A stretch of DNA of 64,000 nucleotides from Botryotinia globosa (lineage: Eukaryota; Ascomycota; Leotiomycetes; Helotiales; Sclerotiniaceae): positions 1,116,001 to 1,180,000 of the forward strand of contig RCSZ01000005.1 of the NCBI GenBank assembly GCA_014898425.1, in the 5' to 3' direction. This document shows positions 36,940 through 49,431 of this stretch, one piece after another. The translations under genes were made by a program, and so were the position numbers. Below the pieces are notes generated by a model that worked only from the letters and a program-made list of their open reading frames with translations, did no database searches and was not told where the DNA came from. Positions within the stretch are counted from its first letter, which is position 1. The number at the start of each line of letters is the position of its first letter.

Positions 36940-38761
36940 ATGGCAGCAAAACACTTCATCCATGATCCCACTCTCCTAGTGAACTCCGCTCTCCATGCTC
37001 TTACCCTCACCAACCCCTCCGTCGCTCTCGACGAAGAAAACAAAATCATATACAGACGACCAGGTCATGAATCTCAGGTGTCTATAATATCTGGTGGAGG
37101 TAGTGGACATGAGCCCAGTTTTGGAGCTTTCGTGGGTGAAGGATTGCTCGCAGCATCTGTTGCAGGTACTATATTTGCCTCGCCGAGCGCCGAGCAAATT
37201 CGCAGATGTGTAATGTCAAGAGTTGATACCGAAAAAGGAATCTTGGTTACGGTCATGAATTATACAGGAGATGTGCTGAATTTCGGTATGGCGGTTGAGA
37301 AAGCGAAGGCTGCGGGGTTGAAAGTTGAGATGCTGGTAGTTGGAGATGATGTGGGAGTTGGTCGTGAGAAGGCTGGAAAGGTTGGCAGGCGAGGTATTGC
37401 AGGCACAGTACTAGTACATAAGATCACAGGAGCGTTGGCAGCAACGGGTGCTAGTTTGGAGAACGTTTATAAGGTTGGAAAATTAACAGCAGACAATATT
37501 GTCAGTGTGGGAGCGTCCCTAGATCATGTTCATGTTCCCGGGCGAGCACCACCCAATCCAAATTCCGAGGAGAGCCTGGCTTATGAGGAACTCGAGATTG
37601 GAATGGGAATTCACAATGAGCCCGGTAGCGGTAGGGCTAAGGTCGATCTGCCAGAACTTGTCAAAAGAATGCTTACGCAATTGTTGGATTCGAAGGACAA
37701 GGATCGAGCATTCTTGAACGTGAACTCAAATGAAGTTGTTCTTCTAGTCAACAATCTTGGTGGTGTTAGCGTATTAGAGCTGGGAGGTATTACGGCAGAA
37801 GTTGTACGTCAGCTCGAAAAGTCCTACAATATCAAGCCAGTCAGAATCCTTGCCGGAACTTATATGACAAGTTTGAACGGTCTTGGGTTTAGTATATCGC
37901 TTCTCAATGTTGTCAACACAAACATCGGTGGTCCCAGTATGTTACAATTATTGGACGCATCGACTGAGGCGACTGGATGGGCAGCTCCTATCAGAAAAGA
38001 AACATGGGAGGCTAAATCAACAGAAACCAGAACCGGCTCTGCTGGTGCTGAAGAAGAGGTTAAACCCAGTGGATTGAAATTAGACCCAGAAACAACAAAG
38101 ACAGCTCTGACCGCTGGACTCGAGAGAATTATTGCAGCAGAACCTGACGTTACTCGATTTGACACAGTAGTTGGGGATGGAGATTGCGGTATTGGTCTAA
38201 AGAGGGGAGCTGAATGTAAGTGTGCCAATTTCGCGAATCTATTACGAGCTAATAAACTGTACAGCTGTGTTATCAGCGATCTCGAAGGAGAAGCTATCCG
38301 GCGATGCTGTTGTCGATCTTGCAAGAATTGTTCAAGTGGTTGAAAATACCATGGATGGCACTTCTGGAGCCCTATATGCCATCTTCCTAAATTCTCTTTT
38401 GGCTGCTCTCCGCGAAAATGCTTCTACTGGACAAGCAACTCCAGAAGTCTGGGCAAAGGCATTACATTCCGCGTCTGAAGCTCTTTCAAGATACACACCA
38501 GCGAAACCTGGAGATCGCACTTTGGTAGATGCCCTACATCCATTTGTTGAGACACTAAATAAAACGGGAGATGTCAAGAAAGCAGCTGAAGCATCCAGGA
38601 AAGGCGCCGAGGGCACAAAGGGAATGAAAGCTAGTTTAGGAAGAACTGTGTATATCGGAGGTACCGGTTTCGAACAGGTTCCGGATCCAGGTGCATGGGG
38701 TTTGAGTGAGTTCTTCTTGGGACTCGCTGGGCTTGGAGATTCGGATTATGAATTGGTCTGA
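36940..38761 (+). CDS. DAK: dihydroxyacetone kinase (ATP-dependent, DhaK-DhaL fusion)
   Basis: Two exons, 36940-38215 and 38265-38761, encode 590 aa, the usual length for fungal Dak. The 49-bp intron splits the DhaL domain. The N-terminal DhaK domain shows SGGGSGHEPSFGAFVG (about 51-66), LVTVMNYTGD, and LDHVHVPGR (about 194-202), which carries the conserved histidine implicated in covalent substrate binding. The C-terminal DhaL ATP-binding domain shows VVGDGDCGIGLKRGAE, ENTMDGTSGALYAIFLN and QVPDPGAWG. The enzyme phosphorylates dihydroxyacetone (often also glyceraldehyde) to DHAP. This detoxifies DHA and feeds glycerol or methanol-type carbon into glycolysis; location is probably cytosolic. 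The start has a good context (ACAATGGC) and matches the family N-terminus. No sign of damage. Confidence 0.96.
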
Positions 38762-39471
38762 ATAATGAGAACTTTACTGTTTATTAGTAGCGTAGCACTT
38801 AATGAATATGGACGGTAAAGCTCGAACTTCGGGATCTGTCTGTTTGAAGTTCCAAAGGAGAGATTTCTGCCTTGCTAGTGATGTAGCGATCAATGAACAT
38901 GTGGCATGGAACTTATAATCTCGAGAGTAGTCTATAGGTATTTGAAATGTCAGTTTGATCCAGGCGCCATGTGGTTTTGTGACGGGTAGTAAAATTTCAA
39001 GAGCATTCAGGAAAAAATTAGAGTTGTTGTTTTTTGGTCTTCAAGGTATGTAGGTACCATTAAGGGTTAAAAAGCTGTGATTTGTTCATCACAATGCTGA
39101 GATGGGAAAGCAAGTAGAATAGAGAATCAAGTAGGCTAACCTTTTAAAAAATACTGACTCGTGATATTCTCATCACAAAATCAAGTCACCAGCGATATAG
39201 CCCATCTGAAATTTAAAGAGAGTTTCTTTCTCGACTAACATTCCTATTCTCCATAAAAATTTGGTTCCCTATTTGGCATGAACTTTCTCATGCGTCCTGT
39301 GAATTCATAGCTATAAGCTGATTTGGTATGCGTTGATATTGACAACGCCCTATGCTATTACATTTGTTTCCTCCACAGATCCTGTCCGGTGTTGCTAATA
39401 TTCAGATATCGATCCTTAGCTGGTCTCCTCTTCTATCCATCCATATATCGTAAGTTGCGAATGTCGACCGT
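38762..39471. other. intergenic, between convergent DAK and SmD2 genes
   Basis: About 0.7 kb of 3' flanks. No ORF of interest and no notable repeat beyond short A/T runs. Confidence 0.6.
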
Positions 39472-40092
39472 TCAGCTTAGGAGGACTAAAATGACGGAAT
39501 CTCCTCTCAAGAACCTGGAAAATCGATATATGTTAGCGACATCCTCCCAATACTCTAATCACCTGATATGTAGAGTTTTTCATGCTCTCTTCTGTGTTTC
39601 CCCGTCTGATCCTGATCTCACCGTCCGCCTGAGGTCAAAGTGACAAAAGTGTGGAAGACTCACATCTTACTGATGAATCTATCCTTGTTTACTGGTCTTC
39701 CCTTTCCACCACCACTCAATCGTGGAGTCTCAGTCCACATCTCCTTAACGTTCTCCAACACCATATTGCAATGTCGATCGAAAGCCTTGACGCGCGCAAG
39801 TAATTTTCGGTTGTTACGGCAGGAAATCAATACCTGTCCATGCGAACGGACAGCAGCTTGAAGAAGAGAGAGGGGCCCGGATGTGAATTCATGCTCTTCG
39901 ATTTGCGCAACCTCGAACTCGCTGATGAAGGTTAGAATGATAGGTTGGGGGGATGATTAGGAGGGAGGTGCTAGACATACGTGAGCTCATTACGAGGCTT
40001 GGCGAGAAGTTCTCTGTAGAAGCAATTAGTATTTGGAAGACACAATTTCGAGACGGATAGGATTCCTACTGTATCTTTGCTGCATCTGCCAT
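39472..40092 (-). CDS. SMD2: small nuclear ribonucleoprotein Sm D2
   Basis: Four small exons on the minus strand: 40092-40070, 40013-39981, 39921-39664 and 39514-39472. Together they encode 118 aa, the usual SmD2 size. The product is almost a textbook SmD2: [45 protein letters not shown] (Sm1), [34 protein letters not shown] (Sm2). The 23-bp first exon and the short second exon are found by phase and family match. SmD2 is a core ring subunit of U1, U2, U4 and U5 snRNPs and acts in pre-mRNA splicing in the nucleus. The tail ends LLS, shorter than the human Asn/Pro/Gly-rich end. The gene is divergent from the hydrolase gene across 251 bp. Confidence 0.95.
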
Positions 40093-40343
40093 GATTGAAA
40101 TGTTAATGTGGTAGATTGATTAACCAGTAACTCAATCAATTATCTACGTCGTCAAAGTTTCCAGGCACCAAAAATTCCCATCACGGTCGCGAGCTCCGAG
40201 AATAGCTTAGCGTGCAACTTTAAATCTGCCCGGCTGGATTTTGCGCGGGGACAAAAATAACCGATGAGACTTTACTTCCGAGGTTCTGAGAACTTTATCT
40301 TTCTCCGCAATCCTTTAAAGTCCAGTGTATCCCTTCTTTCTTG

Positions 40344-41972
40344 ATGTTCAAAACATATTTGAGCGGTAGAGCCGGAGCGGCAGTTCGCTCTTGTAGCTCG
40401 AGGTTTCCAACTATGCCTTTGAGAGCTAAGGTTATCAATCCTGCATTCGCGGGGAGAGCACAGGTTTGGGGAATTTTTTGATTGTTTATAAGTGAATGCT
40501 AATGTTCGATATAGATGGCGACAGCCTCAGATGCCCCTTCATACGCCCAGGCAGAAGTCATCAAGGAGCTGGAAAGTGACGAGAAGGAAGATGTTCTATT
40601 CAATTCTTTATATGGCGTGAGGACGATCGAGCTCAACAGACCCCATAAGTTACATTCCCTCAATGGATCGATGATTCGAAAAATCGTGCCGAGATTACAA
40701 GAATGGTCAAAATCAGACATGGCGAATGTGATTATTATTAAAGGGTCTGGACCCAAGGCCTTCTGCGCTGGTGGAGATGTGACAGAGCTCGCTGTGGATA
40801 ACACAAAAGGCGAAGAAGGACAAGCTCGATCAACAGATTACTTTGCTCTCGAATATAAACTCGATCACCTTATTGCAACTTACCAGAAACCCTATGTTGC
40901 TTTCATGGACGGTATTACAATGGGTGGTGGAGTGGGATTGAGTATACATGCACCATTTCGAATAGCCACTGAAAGAACGCTGTTTGCTATGCCAGAAACT
41001 ACAATTGGATTCTTCCCCGATGTTGGAGCTTCATTCTTTCTCCCCAGGATGGCCGGGTCTGTTGGAACATACCTTGCCTTGACTAGTAACCAATTGAAGG
41101 GTGTTAACGCATTTTATTCTGGAATCGCAACACACTACATTCATTCGACTTCTTTACCGGCTCTAGAGAAACGTTTGGCGGAATTACGATTTAAGGATTT
41201 CGAAACTTTGGCGCAGCGAGCACAGTTGATCAATAGCACTATTGAGGAATACTGCACTGGGCTGCCTCATGACGAACCAATGCTCATCAGTGGCAAATTG
41301 CGAAAGGCTATCGATCGCCACTTCAGTAAATCAAGTGTTCTTGAAATCATTGCCGGTATTAAGGCCGAGATTGACGTTTTAAAGGCTAAAGCGGAGGAAA
41401 CTGGGCTGGAAAACCCACTCCAAGCATGGCTTGAAGAGACTCTCGCTACCTTGCACCAGAGATCACCTACGAGCGTTCATGTAGCACTACGTCAAATGCG
41501 CATTGGCAAGGATTGGTCAATCACCGAGACGTTCCAAAGAGAATACCAAATTGCCGCTAAATTTATGCGTCATCAGGATTTCACAGAAGGCATACATGCA
41601 TTACTTATTCGCAAAGATAAGAATCCTCAATGGGAACCCAAAACTTTGGAAGATATCCGCCCAGAGGACAAAATTGCGGACCCATTCTTTGAAGTTGAAG
41701 GATCACAAAGGATAAAACTACTAAGCGATCGGGATTATTATGAGTATCCATTCCAATTTGGAGTTCCAAGAGAAAGTGAAGTTGAGAAGGTTGTGAGACA
41801 AGGCGGAAAGTCGGCGTTCCAAGTCGTCAATCACTTCCTTCAAGCAACGGAAGGAAAACAGGGTGTGAAGGAAGTGGTGACAGAGATTATCGAAAGGAAA
41901 ACCTTGAAGAGTGGGCAAGGATTTCTTGAGTGGGAACAAGATCAAATCTCAAGTCCTAAATCGTCAGAGTGA
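40344..41972 (+). CDS. EHD3: mitochondrial 3-hydroxyisobutyryl-CoA hydrolase (Ehd3/mS47-like)
   Basis: Two exons, 40344-40463 and 40515-41972, encode 525 aa. The first exon gives an Arg/Ser-rich, acid-free leader (MFKTYLSGRAGAAVRSCSSR), a likely mitochondrial presequence. Crotonase-fold motifs: IELNRPHKLHSLNGSM, GPKAFCAGGDV (about 119-129), MDGITMGGGVG (oxyanion hole), and FAMPETTIGFFPDVGASFF, in which E201 and D209 match the catalytic residues of human HIBCH. The enzyme hydrolyses 3-hydroxyisobutyryl-CoA in valine breakdown. Its yeast orthologue Ehd3 is also a small-subunit mitoribosomal protein (mS47), so a dual role is possible. Starting at 40515 instead would lose the targeting leader; the 51-bp intron has a clean TAG acceptor and phase 0. 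Confidence 0.94.
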
Positions 41973-42962
41973 GAGCTTTTGTTAAGCCATGTACATGTTT
42001 TTAATGTATGATAAGGGTGTTTGAATTGGTGGGAAGGATACAAGGCATTGCCAAACCCCAAATTATTTTATGATGTCGATAGATTTTTTAGCGGTCGCAT
42101 AAAAAAAAGAGAAATGCGAATAACATGTCAAAATCATATTATGTAGATGAATATCATCATGTGATGGCAGCCTATTGGATCAAGGAGGGGCTGAGTCATT
42201 GATTTTCTGATTAGACGGGAGATCAAAAGATTCCTTCATAGCCGAAAGTATATAAAGATACGGAAATCCCCCACTTGATTTGAAGTTTGAAATTTTGACT
42301 CGAATAATTAACTTGTGTTCTATTCCAAGTTCTGGCTGATGCGTGTTGCCTTTCACTCATCTTTTTCGCTGCATCATCAGAGCGAGCCGAGTGTTCCACT
42401 GACGCAATTCTAATTCTCATATTTGTATGTAGCCTTGCTGCTTACTGTACATACCTGGCTCGCTTGAGAATCATTGGCCAATAGCCTCGCACTAAGAAGC
42501 AACTCTATAGCTAGGGCACCCCACCCCTGCTTGGCTCGTCCTTCAATTATATTATTCGCGACATCTAGACTGAATTTGTACTCAATACAATTGAATATAT
42601 TATTAAATATTCACAATTACCTACCTACCTAGTTACTTCTTCGCTCCTTAAGCAGACTGCACAATTTTGAGACATCGACAACAAATACCGACTTTATTGA
42701 AAATCCCTTTGTTTTACATGCAGCGAAGATCAATCTACAAGTTACCGGCTTTCTTAGCGTTAACTTCATAAAGTTCTCAACGCGTAAATAGCGGTAGCGG
42801 TACACACGTTTGGACGCGAAATTTACCTAGCCACCAAAATCCCCTCACGTTTCATCACGACCTTTAATGGATGACTTTATATTCTTCTCAACAGTCTTGA
42901 TCAACTTTCACACCGATTCAATACCTCAGGAGCTTAGGTATTGAAGCAGAGGAAAGCTCACA
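41973..42962. promoter_or_regulatory. upstream region of the Spt21/Ams2-like gene with MCB/SCB-like boxes
   Basis: About 1 kb with no ORF of interest. Two cell-cycle-box-like sequences lie 178 and 142 bp before the next start codon: ACGCGT at 42780-42785 (exact MluI cell-cycle box) and ACGCGAAA at 42814-42821 (MCB/SCB hybrid). An ACCTACCT run at about 42619-42631 recalls the tetranucleotide seen elsewhere. In yeasts such boxes bind MBF/SBF and drive G1/S transcription. Confidence 0.55.
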
Positions 42963-45900
42963 ATGTCGTCTCCGGCAGGGGTACCAATGGGAAATCCTCA
43001 ATTCCAAAATCAACCACCTCAAGCTCCCCCGCTGCCAACAAATAACAATGATCACAGTGAAAATGGAGTGATGGTTAGACCGATGAGACGTAGGTACATT
43101 GCTATAGACCTTTAATCTGATCACAATGCTAACAGTAGGGTATTCAATAGTCAAGGTGCTCTACACTTTCGATGATGGATGCAAAACCAATTGTTTGGCA
43201 CGATGGCCACAGGTACTCCAAATTCAATCTATTGCCATGGACGAAACGAATTCAATCGGAGTAATCGAACTTTATACATGTTTACAAGCAATTATTGAAT
43301 GCAGCCCGGAACTGCTACCCCGACCAGGACGAGATTTCACAGTTTATGCCTACGATTATTCTGAAGACGATAGTCCTTTGGTAGGGCAAGGAATGCTCTC
43401 TAGAGCTTTACAATCGCCTCCTATGCCAAACAATCAACATCAATCTCAAAAACTTGTTACTGGACGAGTATGCAAAAATATTATGGGCTTATTTGCAAAT
43501 GGGGTGAAGGAAACTTTGGAGGTCAAACTTCGTTTGGTCCCTCAAATGGTGTCTCCAATGGAATATAATAACACCATGGGAAACTCCAGTCGGCATATGT
43601 CAACACCGATGTATGATCAGAATGAATGGAACTCTCTAATACAACAGCCGCAGCAAATCCCACCGCCTCAAATGTCGAATAGAACGTCAACCCCGGCCTC
43701 CATGTCGAATAATAAAGGTACCACCATGGAAGCGGTTAATCAGCTTCTCAGTCCGAGTCTTCCACCGAGAAGTCCTTACAACCAAGCTTTACCCCCAGCG
43801 CCTGCACCCGTGCGTGAGGAACCAGTAACGATCGCTCCCAGAGAACAGAAGATAGCTAGGCCCGCATCCAGGACAACTGTCAAGAGGGCGAGACGTGGCC
43901 GCCCTCCAAAGAATTCCCGGCCTGAGGTAGGTGGCAACACTTCTGGGTACGAAGAAGGTACAGAGGGAGAAGATGGGCCGGCTCCGAAGAAAAGGGCCAA
44001 GATTACTCAAGCAGACTGGAGTAACAAATCAGCATTTGGTTCAGGGTCTGAGTCTCTTCGAGTTACAGCAAGTACTGCAGGCTCTATACGTGCTTTCAGA
44101 CCGCTAGCGCCATCTGGTGGCATAGCCGTAGGCAACCATCTACAGGAGATTCCTCGAGCACCTACACCAGTTCCAATATTGCCACATCCACCAGTCAATC
44201 AGCAAGTTAATCAGCACAGACCACAGTCACAAAGTGGGCTCAGACAGGGGTCAATTCCTCAATTGGAGATGCCTCAAGCACACTCTCCAGCCTATTCACA
44301 ATTAGAAACTTCACTCCCCCCAGAAGATCGTCTGAGGCTCTCCATTGAATCAGCCCATCCCTCCCCGGACAACATTGCCAGCCCAGGAATAACACCTCAA
44401 GATATCGCATCCTCTCCACCAGTCCTTCGAAATGCAACACCGTCAATACGATCTAGCCCTCCTTGTCTTTCGAGTCCCTCGCTACCACCTATGCCTAGAT
44501 TAGACTCCGGCTTCATGAGCGGTAATTTGGACGATCTCGATGACCTTTTCGGAGAAGACGACGAAGTACCACGCCCAATCGATGAAGAGGATGTTGTTGT
44601 TGTAAAGAAGAGCACCAAGCGACGAGGTCCTCGCAAAACGCAGCCAGGAAATTCAAATGCTGACGGTGGATTTCACATCCAAGAAGAAACGCCAGGTCCT
44701 ATGGAATTACTACCAAAAAGAATGCTTCTCAGTGAACAGGCCAAGCCGAAGCCTAAGGCAACAGTAACACAAGCAAAATCTAGACGAAACAGTATCATGT
44801 CCGAGGATGGGCAATCACTACCTCCCTTACAAACGAATACTCGTCCCAATTCTAGACCACCTTCCCAGTCTCAAACTGCTCCCAGCGCGAACCCACCACC
44901 ACCTACCTTACATCTTCCAACTCCGCCAACCAGCGAATTCACGCAACTACCAATGCCACAAATGCATGCCCCTGCAGCACCGCCACTACCACCACAACCT
45001 CGTCCGGCATCTGGAAACTTTTCTCGGACAGCTTCTACCGGATCGATGGCCCCCCAGACTGTTCCTGCAAGTGACCCTATTCCTCCGCCGACTTTCCAGC
45101 GATCTCAGACTTGGTCCGAGAATCCACATTATATGACCGAAGCTCCAAGTGCACCTACCCAGACAGAAGCCAAGAAAGCTTCTATTAGACAGAAATTGGA
45201 GAACGCCTTGAGGAACGGACAGATGCCTCAGTATTGTGAAAATTGTGGCGCTATAGAGACCCCAACTTGGCGTAGGGCATGGTCACAAGAATGTCAAGGT
45301 GCTCCAGGCTATCATGAGTATTCCGAAGAGCCTGGGAGAGTTACAGCCATCAACATTCTTACAAGAGATGATGCGGGTCTCCCCACTTCGTATCTCCTTA
45401 TCAAAAAAGCCCTTGCTGCTGGTGAAGATCAAAAACAGTTCAAGGCATTCAGTCTTTGCAACCGTAAGTTATGTATACTCTTTGATAGATTTTGTCGCTA
45501 ACTATCATAGCTTGCGGTATATGGATGTCAAAATATAAGTCTCAACGTCCAGAAGCCAAATGGGGTAAAGATCCGGATGCAAAGAAAAAGCGACCTTCTA
45601 AGTCTAAGGCAGCGGCGATGATGCCCACATCAGAGGCAAACTTCCCACAATCAGAGACCAATTTTCCCCCATCCGAGTCTTTTCATCAGCATCCCGTGGC
45701 TCCTCTTGGTGCCGACCGCTTGTCTCCAATTGACCTTGACGGATTAGATTCTACTAATCAAATACTTACTGATCACGACCGCCCAAATGGAGCGCGCCGT
45801 GCAAACAGTCTTCGTCCTTCTAAGAAGCTGAACGCCATGACTTCAGATTCCGCTTCGGCAGCATTGAGAAGAGCTTTACAATCCAGTCCAGCTAGGTGGA

Positions 45901-46718
45901 CACAAAATAATCAAATCGAAATAGGAGAAGAGCCAGAAACAGACACAACCAGAAGACTATTGTTTCCTTCTCCACGCAAAGATTTATCACCTAAAGTCCT
46001 AGGCGAAGTTACAACAAATGTCGTTCAGGTTGTCGTTGATATCCAGAGCGCTAAAGATGCAGTCCTTGGAACCATGGACAAGGAGAACTGTTCGGTTCCA
46101 TTTGATCTAGAAGAGGACGCTGAACTTATGAGATTGATTGAGGAGCAATTTGCACGACCCACCACACCAGATCAAAAGACACCCGGCCCAAATCCATTCA
46201 AAACACCCACCAGACCAACCCCCAACCACAGGCCCATTACCAGGAGTGTAACCAGGTCTGGTCGATCGGGAAAATCTCCAAGTCATCTTTTACCACCTCC
46301 CAAAACTCCAAGTAAGACTCCTGGATCAAGTCGTCGAACTCCTCGGGGCAACGGCATTTTCGAGTCACCCTTTACTGCTCAGTTGAACCAGCTAATGTCT
46401 GATAACCCTATCAACTCTCCCTCTCAACACCTCGATTTTAATAATTTGCCTGATCTTCCTAATTTCGACCATGGATCTTACAATCTCCAACAATATGATG
46501 AAGATTTCTTCTCGACAGATGTTCCAATGCCATCCTCACCACCAAGGATGTTCACTGAATTCAATAATACTTCGGCTGGAGGTCCTCTTGATTGGGGTAA
46601 TTTTAATTTCGATACTGCGCCAACAGAAAATGAAAAGGCGACGGAAAAGGAAAAGGCAGGAGACGCGGAAATCAAACAGGAACCAGTGGAGGAAACGATG
46701 ATGAATGAGACGACTTAG
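42963..46718 (+). CDS. Spt21/Ams2-like GATA-type zinc finger regulator
   Basis: Three exons, 42963-43089, 43139-45463 and 45511-46718, encode 1219 aa. The conserved N-terminal domain (about 43-175: SIVKVLYTFDD, NCLARWPQVLQIQSIAMDE, GRVCKNIMGLFANGVKETLE) is that of the Spt21/Ams2 family. A long disordered Pro/Ser/Gln-rich region follows, with an AT-hook-like RARRGRPPKNSRPEV (about 290). An atypical GATA finger has Cys 742, 745, 816 and 819, i.e. C-X2-C-X70-C-X2-C. It is interrupted by intron 2, whose splicing creates LCNPCGIWMSKYKSQRPEAK. In fission yeast Ams2 drives S-phase histone gene expression and CENP-A loading, and yeast Spt21 controls histone genes and silencing. A similar chromatin role is inferred here. 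The first exon was placed by phase; its CAATGTC start is the only ATG in frame. Confidence 0.88.
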
Positions 46719-47484
46719 TCGATCTCCTTCAATTACGAACAATAATAAGAGCGCAGATTTGTATTTTCTCATGATTGATGGATTGCATTAGTGGGCGTTT
46801 GAATTGTTAGGGATGGGAACGCATATGAAGGAAATGCATTTTACAACAGCATGGCGTTGTTTGTCATATCATGTATGCTAAATGCATAAAATCTGGGAAT
46901 TTTGGAATAAGCATTGGTTAAATTGCTCTATGACTGTATAGTTAGTTTAGCTTTGTTTTTTATATCAGCGAGGTTTTACGACTTTTTTCAAGATGCCCTA
47001 GTACTACGTCGAGCGAACATAAGAATGGTGAAGAGTTTATGATTAGATGCCTGGCTTAACTTCTGATTGTGCTTGTGAAGATTGTGTAAGTGGAAGTTTG
47101 TGATGTGAGTGAGCTATCTACGCATGATTCTCTGAAACTTGTTGAGTAGACTTTATATGTTTTGTTGTTTCCATGTGTATTTTCTCGATAAGCTCGCCAT
47201 CAAGGTATTCCATTGAATAGAGAGATGTGATGCGAGCAGGATTAGAGATCACAGCTGCCTCTAATCATTTATTGCTCGTCCTCCCTCGATTCCTTTCATT
47301 CTTTTTAACAAGCAGCATCACTTCTCATTCTCTTCCATTCCTTTACCCTGCAGAATTCCATATCATGTCATGTTCTCTCGTGGTATTTGTATATCTGCCC
47401 CATTTATCTGTAACGAGGGCATTATAATTTTGTGTCTTGTCTTGCCCTCAAAATCCTTGAATACAGGTAACAGTTAATCATTCC
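46719..47484. other. intergenic, between convergent GATA-regulator and RPA3 genes
   Basis: About 0.77 kb of 3' flanks. The short ORF at 47227-47427 has no recognisable content. Nothing else noted. Confidence 0.6.
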
Positions 47485-48092
47485 TTATCCCTCGGTGTAC
47501 CAGATTTCCTTGTATCGATGATTTGCGTCGACTAGGGCGTTCATTGCTGCGAAATCTGACGGGTATGGTATTAGCTTGTTTTTTGCATATTATTTACTTC
47601 TGGGAGGAGAGAGAGTAGCAAAGGAAGAAGGAAAAGGCCATACCGAAATTTGTGCCGAAATCAGTGGCTTTTAGTACTTTGACACTTAGGTCTTGGTTTA
47701 CTTTCCCGACGATCTCGACGGCGTTTCCGACTTGGAGATGGGAGTCCTGTGGTTTTTCTTAGTTTGGAAATTGCGGTGGGAGGTTGAAGGTTGGAGGTAT
47801 TTTGTTGGATGAGAGAGTGGTGGGCAAGTGTGGATGGGAAAATTGGAAATGGAGAATCAATCTAGAGATGAGAGAAATAGAGAAATAGAGATGTAGAGAT
47901 CCAAAAGGTGGAAAAGACAAGAACTGTTGTAGAACTTACCCGATTAAGAATCACAGTTACAGCTCCATCACTCTCGATAGTTGCCTCATCACCTCGTAAC
48001 TGCGTCACTTTTCCCACCATACGTACAGTGCGCGAAGTGAAGGAATTTAAGTAAGGAGAGGTAATGCGGGGGGTGGTGGGTGTTTCGGCCAT
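47485..48092 (-). CDS. RPA3: replication protein A 14-kDa subunit (RPA3/Ssb3)
   Basis: Three exons, 48092-47940, 47746-47644 and 47555-47485, encode 108 aa, the family length. The product is a single OB fold: ITSPYLNSFTSRTVRMVGKV, DEATIESDGAVTVILNR, DSHLQVGNAVEIVGKVN, VKVLKATDFGTNF, and the C-terminal helix DFAAMNALVDANHRYKEIW that trimerises with RPA1 and RPA2. RPA coats single-stranded DNA in replication, repair and recombination in the nucleus. Joins keep phase and reproduce the family sequence without gaps. An exact ACGCGT box lies 186 bp upstream of the start, consistent with S-phase expression. Confidence 0.95.
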
Positions 48093-49431
48093 GATCAGAT
48101 TGTGAATTTGGTATGATGGTGAGATGGTGAGATCTTTGGTTTAAATCGATTTCGTGATGATCTAGCTTGTCGGTTTGAATTGGTTGCTTTGGTGTGGGAG
48201 GTGAGGTTTGATGTGATATTGGATTCGATAATGTTTACGAGACGAGGCTGAGTGGGCTGGAAAACAAATCCACTAAAACGCGTCAAGGAAACGTGAGCAT
48301 GTGATATGCTAGGCTGGCTAGCGGTGGCTGGTGGTGAATGTGGGGTAGAATTTGCTTGACGAGGGGGTGGCGTTTTGGATACAAATATGTTGATGCCCCT
48401 CCAGCTCCATCAGCAAATGAAAGTAAGCGAAAATTATTGCAAAAAAAGTGTTGTAGGGAGTTTGCAAATTCTGTGGAAGAGCATGCTTTCCGAGGCAATA
48501 TTAGATAAGGTTGCTGAATTATCTACATACTAGCCTGCCGATCGTGGAGTTTGCATCAATGATGTCGTCGAATGCCAATTTGCAACCGAGTATGGATTTT
48601 CCATTTAGTCTGTGACTAAAAAGGGGGAGTCAAAGTAGATTTGAGACAAATGCTCCTGATCAAGCTTTTGACTTTCGAATGAAGATTCAGTGTAGCAACA
48701 CAGCCTGGAAATATTCCGGCTGAGTGCCCTGAAATCAGGATACTGGATTGCTATCGCGAATTTAATGGGAACACAATTCTGATGTTATAGACAGACTAGT
48801 GTTTCGAGCGAGAAGTTTAGTATTTTCTCTCGAGGTTGAATATAAGACTGGAGCCGTGGGAAGGTTTGGTCTGATCCGGGTGTTGAACTGTTTTCCGCCT
48901 TTCCGAGCAAGAATCAACAATAAGAGGATCTTTCAAGAATGATTTTGGATGATATCTTTCAATTTGAGCAAAATACCATGACGTAAATGACAGCGAAGTG
49001 CTGAGAAAGGCATCCTGGAATCTTCACCATGTGCCTTATGCTTCAAAGATATTTCAAATGAAGGTCTTGCATTTAAATTCTGGAAGTGCACAATGAAACT
49101 CATGTATTGAATATTGCACGCTGAGTCAAGTTGCGGATTTATTAGCAGTCATTCGCGCATTCAAAAGTATTCATAACGCTATTGGATGGTAGCGTTGAGT
49201 TAGTTTATGGAATAGGAGAGTCATTCGTATCGCTGGCTGCGCATGGTTCAAATCAGAGCACTTCAAAGGATAGTTTGCAAGGAATCAATTAAAGCCATTT
49301 TCTGCATGGCATCAGACTATTAAATATCAAATGACAGACGGAAACTGAACAACCACGAGTTTCTTTCGCTACTCGTAAATGCATTTCTCTCTATTTACGG
49401 CATACAGTTATAGTGCCTTAGTATTTTGACA
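48093..49431. other. intergenic, upstream of RPA3 and downstream of the 2EXR gene
   Basis: About 1.3 kb. The RPA3 promoter occupies the left part, including the ACGCGT box. The rest shows short ORFs (e.g. 48283-48498) without recognisable content. No repeat or RNA gene seen. Confidence 0.55.
48278..48283. promoter_or_regulatory. MluI cell-cycle box (ACGCGT) upstream of RPA3
   Basis: Exact palindromic ACGCGT in the context AAAACGCGTCAA, 186 bp before the RPA3 ATG. In budding and fission yeast, replication genes including RPA subunits carry such MBF sites. Function here is inferred from the position and gene type. Confidence 0.55.

Noticed and set aside
43126..43138. Alternative start of the GATA regulator at 43126
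   Set aside because: That is a TTG inside an intron; splicing from the ATG exon at 42963-43089 keeps phase and gives RRYSIVKVLYTF.
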